From positions 124,001-188,000 of the forward strand of contig NZ_JYLI01000003.1 in NCBI RefSeq assembly GCF_001439785.1: a stretch of 64,000 nt of DNA, written 5' to 3'. Positions within the stretch are counted from its first letter, which is position 1; each line of letters starts with the position of its first letter. The stretch is from Pseudomonas poae. GTDB taxonomy: Bacteria > Pseudomonadota > Gammaproteobacteria > Pseudomonadales > Pseudomonadaceae. Positions 63,119-64,000 of this stretch are shown one piece after another. A program made the position numbers and the translations under genes. Under the pieces are notes generated by a model. That model saw only the letters and a list, made by a program, of their open reading frames with translations, searched no databases and was not told where the DNA came from.

Positions 63119-63897
63119 TGAAAAAACTATGTGTGGCATTAATGCTGGCTGCGCTGCCACTGCTGGCCTGCGCCGCCGAGCATGACGCACCGCTGGAGCA
63201 CGTCGACATCGACGTGTCCGACAAGGTCGCCCTGCAGGACGGCGCGCGCACCTTCGTCAACTATTGCATGGGCTGCCACAGCGCCAAGTACCAGCGCTAT
63301 GAGCGCGTGGCCGACGACCTGGGCATCCCTCACGCGCTGATGCTGGAGAAGCTGGTGTTCACCGGCGCCAAAATCGGCGACCACATGGACATTGGCATGC
63401 AACCTGCGGATGCCAAGGCCTGGTTCGGCGCGGTACCGCCCGACCTGACCCTGGTGGCCCGGGTTCGCGGCAACGATTGGCTGTACGGCTACCTCACGTC
63501 GTTCTACGAAGACCCGGCCCGCCCATGGGGCGTGAACAACAAGGTCTTCCCGAATGTGGGCATGCCGAACGTTCTGGTCGGCCTGCAGGGTCGCCAAGTG
63601 GTAGGATGCACGCAGGTTCAGGCCGTTGAAGATGGCAAGAAGCAATATGACCCGTTGACCGGTACGCCGCTGACCCATCAAGCGTGTGATCAACTGACCA
63701 TCCTGCCCAACACCGGTACGCTGAACGAAGAGCAGTTTGACGAGAAGGTCAGAAACCTGGTGACCTTCCTGGCCTACTCGGCCAACCCGGTCAAATTGCA
63801 GCATCAGCGCATCGGTACGTACGTCTTGCTCTACCTGGCTTTCTTCTTTGTATTCGCCTATCTGCTCAAACGTGAATACTGGAAAGATGTGCATTGA
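63118..63897 (+). CDS. petC: Cytochrome c1 of the bc1 complex
   Basis: A 259-residue membrane-anchored c-type cytochrome. Signal peptide MKKLCVALMLAALPLLACAA, heme motif CMGCH (residues 50-54), sixth-ligand Met region near VFPNVGMPNVL, and a C-terminal membrane anchor YVLLYLAFFFVFAYLLKREYW. It accepts electrons from the Rieske protein. Last gene of petABC; separated from petB by a one-base overlap. No other gene begins before the window end. Confidence 0.97.
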   Translation: MKKLCVALMLAALPLLACAAEHDAPLEHVDIDVSDKVALQDGARTFVNYCMGCHSAKYQRYERVADDLGIPHALMLEKLVFTGAKIGDHMDIGMQPADAKAWFGAVPPDLTLVARVRGNDWLYGYLTSFYEDPARPWGVNNKVFPNVGMPNVLVGLQGRQVVGCTQVQAVEDGKKQYDPLTGTPLTHQACDQLTILPNTGTLNEEQFDEKVRNLVTFLAYSANPVKLQHQRIGTYVLLYLAFFFVFAYLLKREYWKDVH

Positions 63898-63927
63898 TCC
63901 AACCGTAAGCAATTGCTGTTAATCTTG

Positions 63928-64000
63928 CGCGCCCAGCGGCTTCTCTGACTACACGGCGACCTGGTTGAACCGGGTGCTGCAGAGAGGCGCCCTGGGCGCG
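63928..64000. other. Long-range inverted repeat after petC
   Basis: CGCGCCCAG (63928-63936) is complementary to CTGGGCGCG at the last nine bases, and CTCT/AGAG extends the pairing. It may be the petABC terminator or the leader of the next gene (sspA in related genomes); the window ends inside it. Confidence 0.35.

Overview
This window is chromosomal DNA from a fluorescent pseudomonad, most likely the Pseudomonas fluorescens group. The evidence is high-GC coding sequence, REP/REPIN palindromes with a GGGCTTGC(C/T)C core in many intergenic gaps, an OprD-family porin, a fused EI-HPr-EIIA fructose PTS protein, and a gene order like that remembered for P. putida (nadC-DUF1631-ampD-ampE-tatD-fruR-fruBKA) and P. 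aeruginosa (pilA to nadC, dpp-opdP-dppA, roxSR, rplM-rpsI-petABC). Nothing looks like a prophage, insertion sequence, CRISPR array or plasmid. Strain-level identity cannot be read from the sequence.

Layout. 0-1.8 kb: the 3' end of clpB, then a tRNA cluster (Asn, Pro, Lys, terminator, Pro). 1.8-10.4 kb: ndh, then a tightly overlapped minus-strand set (pilC-pilD-coaE-yacG-DUF1780), pilA with a PilO/TfpO-like ligase on the plus strand, and two hexapeptide acyltransferases facing them. No pilB lies here. 10.7-16 kb: a small acidic protein, nadC, a DUF1631 protein, ampD-ampE, then a repeat-rich gap. 16.4-24.4 kb: a zinc-ribbon membrane protein, tatD, and the fructose regulator and PTS operon fruR / fruB-fruK-fruA with a clear Cra-type operator. 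24.5-30 kb: a PhoD-type phosphatase, a PepSY-flavodoxin-reductase fusion, and speC with a structured leader. 30.3-35.7 kb: a four-gene osmoprotectant ABC transporter and prfC. 36-49 kb: a small secreted protein and the large peptide-uptake cluster (three DppA paralogues, OpdP porin, a fourth DppA, DppBCDF). 49-54 kb: a SIMPL protein, roxS-roxR, a YddA-like ABC exporter and zapG (yhcB). 54.4-64 kb: an alpha/beta hydrolase, trpS, zapE, a GlxA-type regulator, an aldo/keto reductase, rplM-rpsI and petABC.

How it works together. Most genes are core metabolism: peptide import (outer-membrane porin, four binding proteins, one shared permease/ATPase), fructose import and phosphorylation under FruR, quinone-linked respiration (Ndh, cytochrome bc1, RoxSR redox sensing), muropeptide recycling (AmpD), NAD and CoA synthesis, polyamine synthesis and translation. 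The accessory part is the pilin-ligase-acyltransferase block at 5-10.4 kb, which may encode a decorated pilin.

No clearly new system stands out. The most interesting signals are regulatory: competing hairpins in the speC leader, LacI-family-type palindromes ahead of fruB and opdP, hairpins between the dpp genes, a likely TTG start for fruR, a nested repeat mosaic at 15.8-16.2 kb, and an extra C-terminal domain on TrpS.
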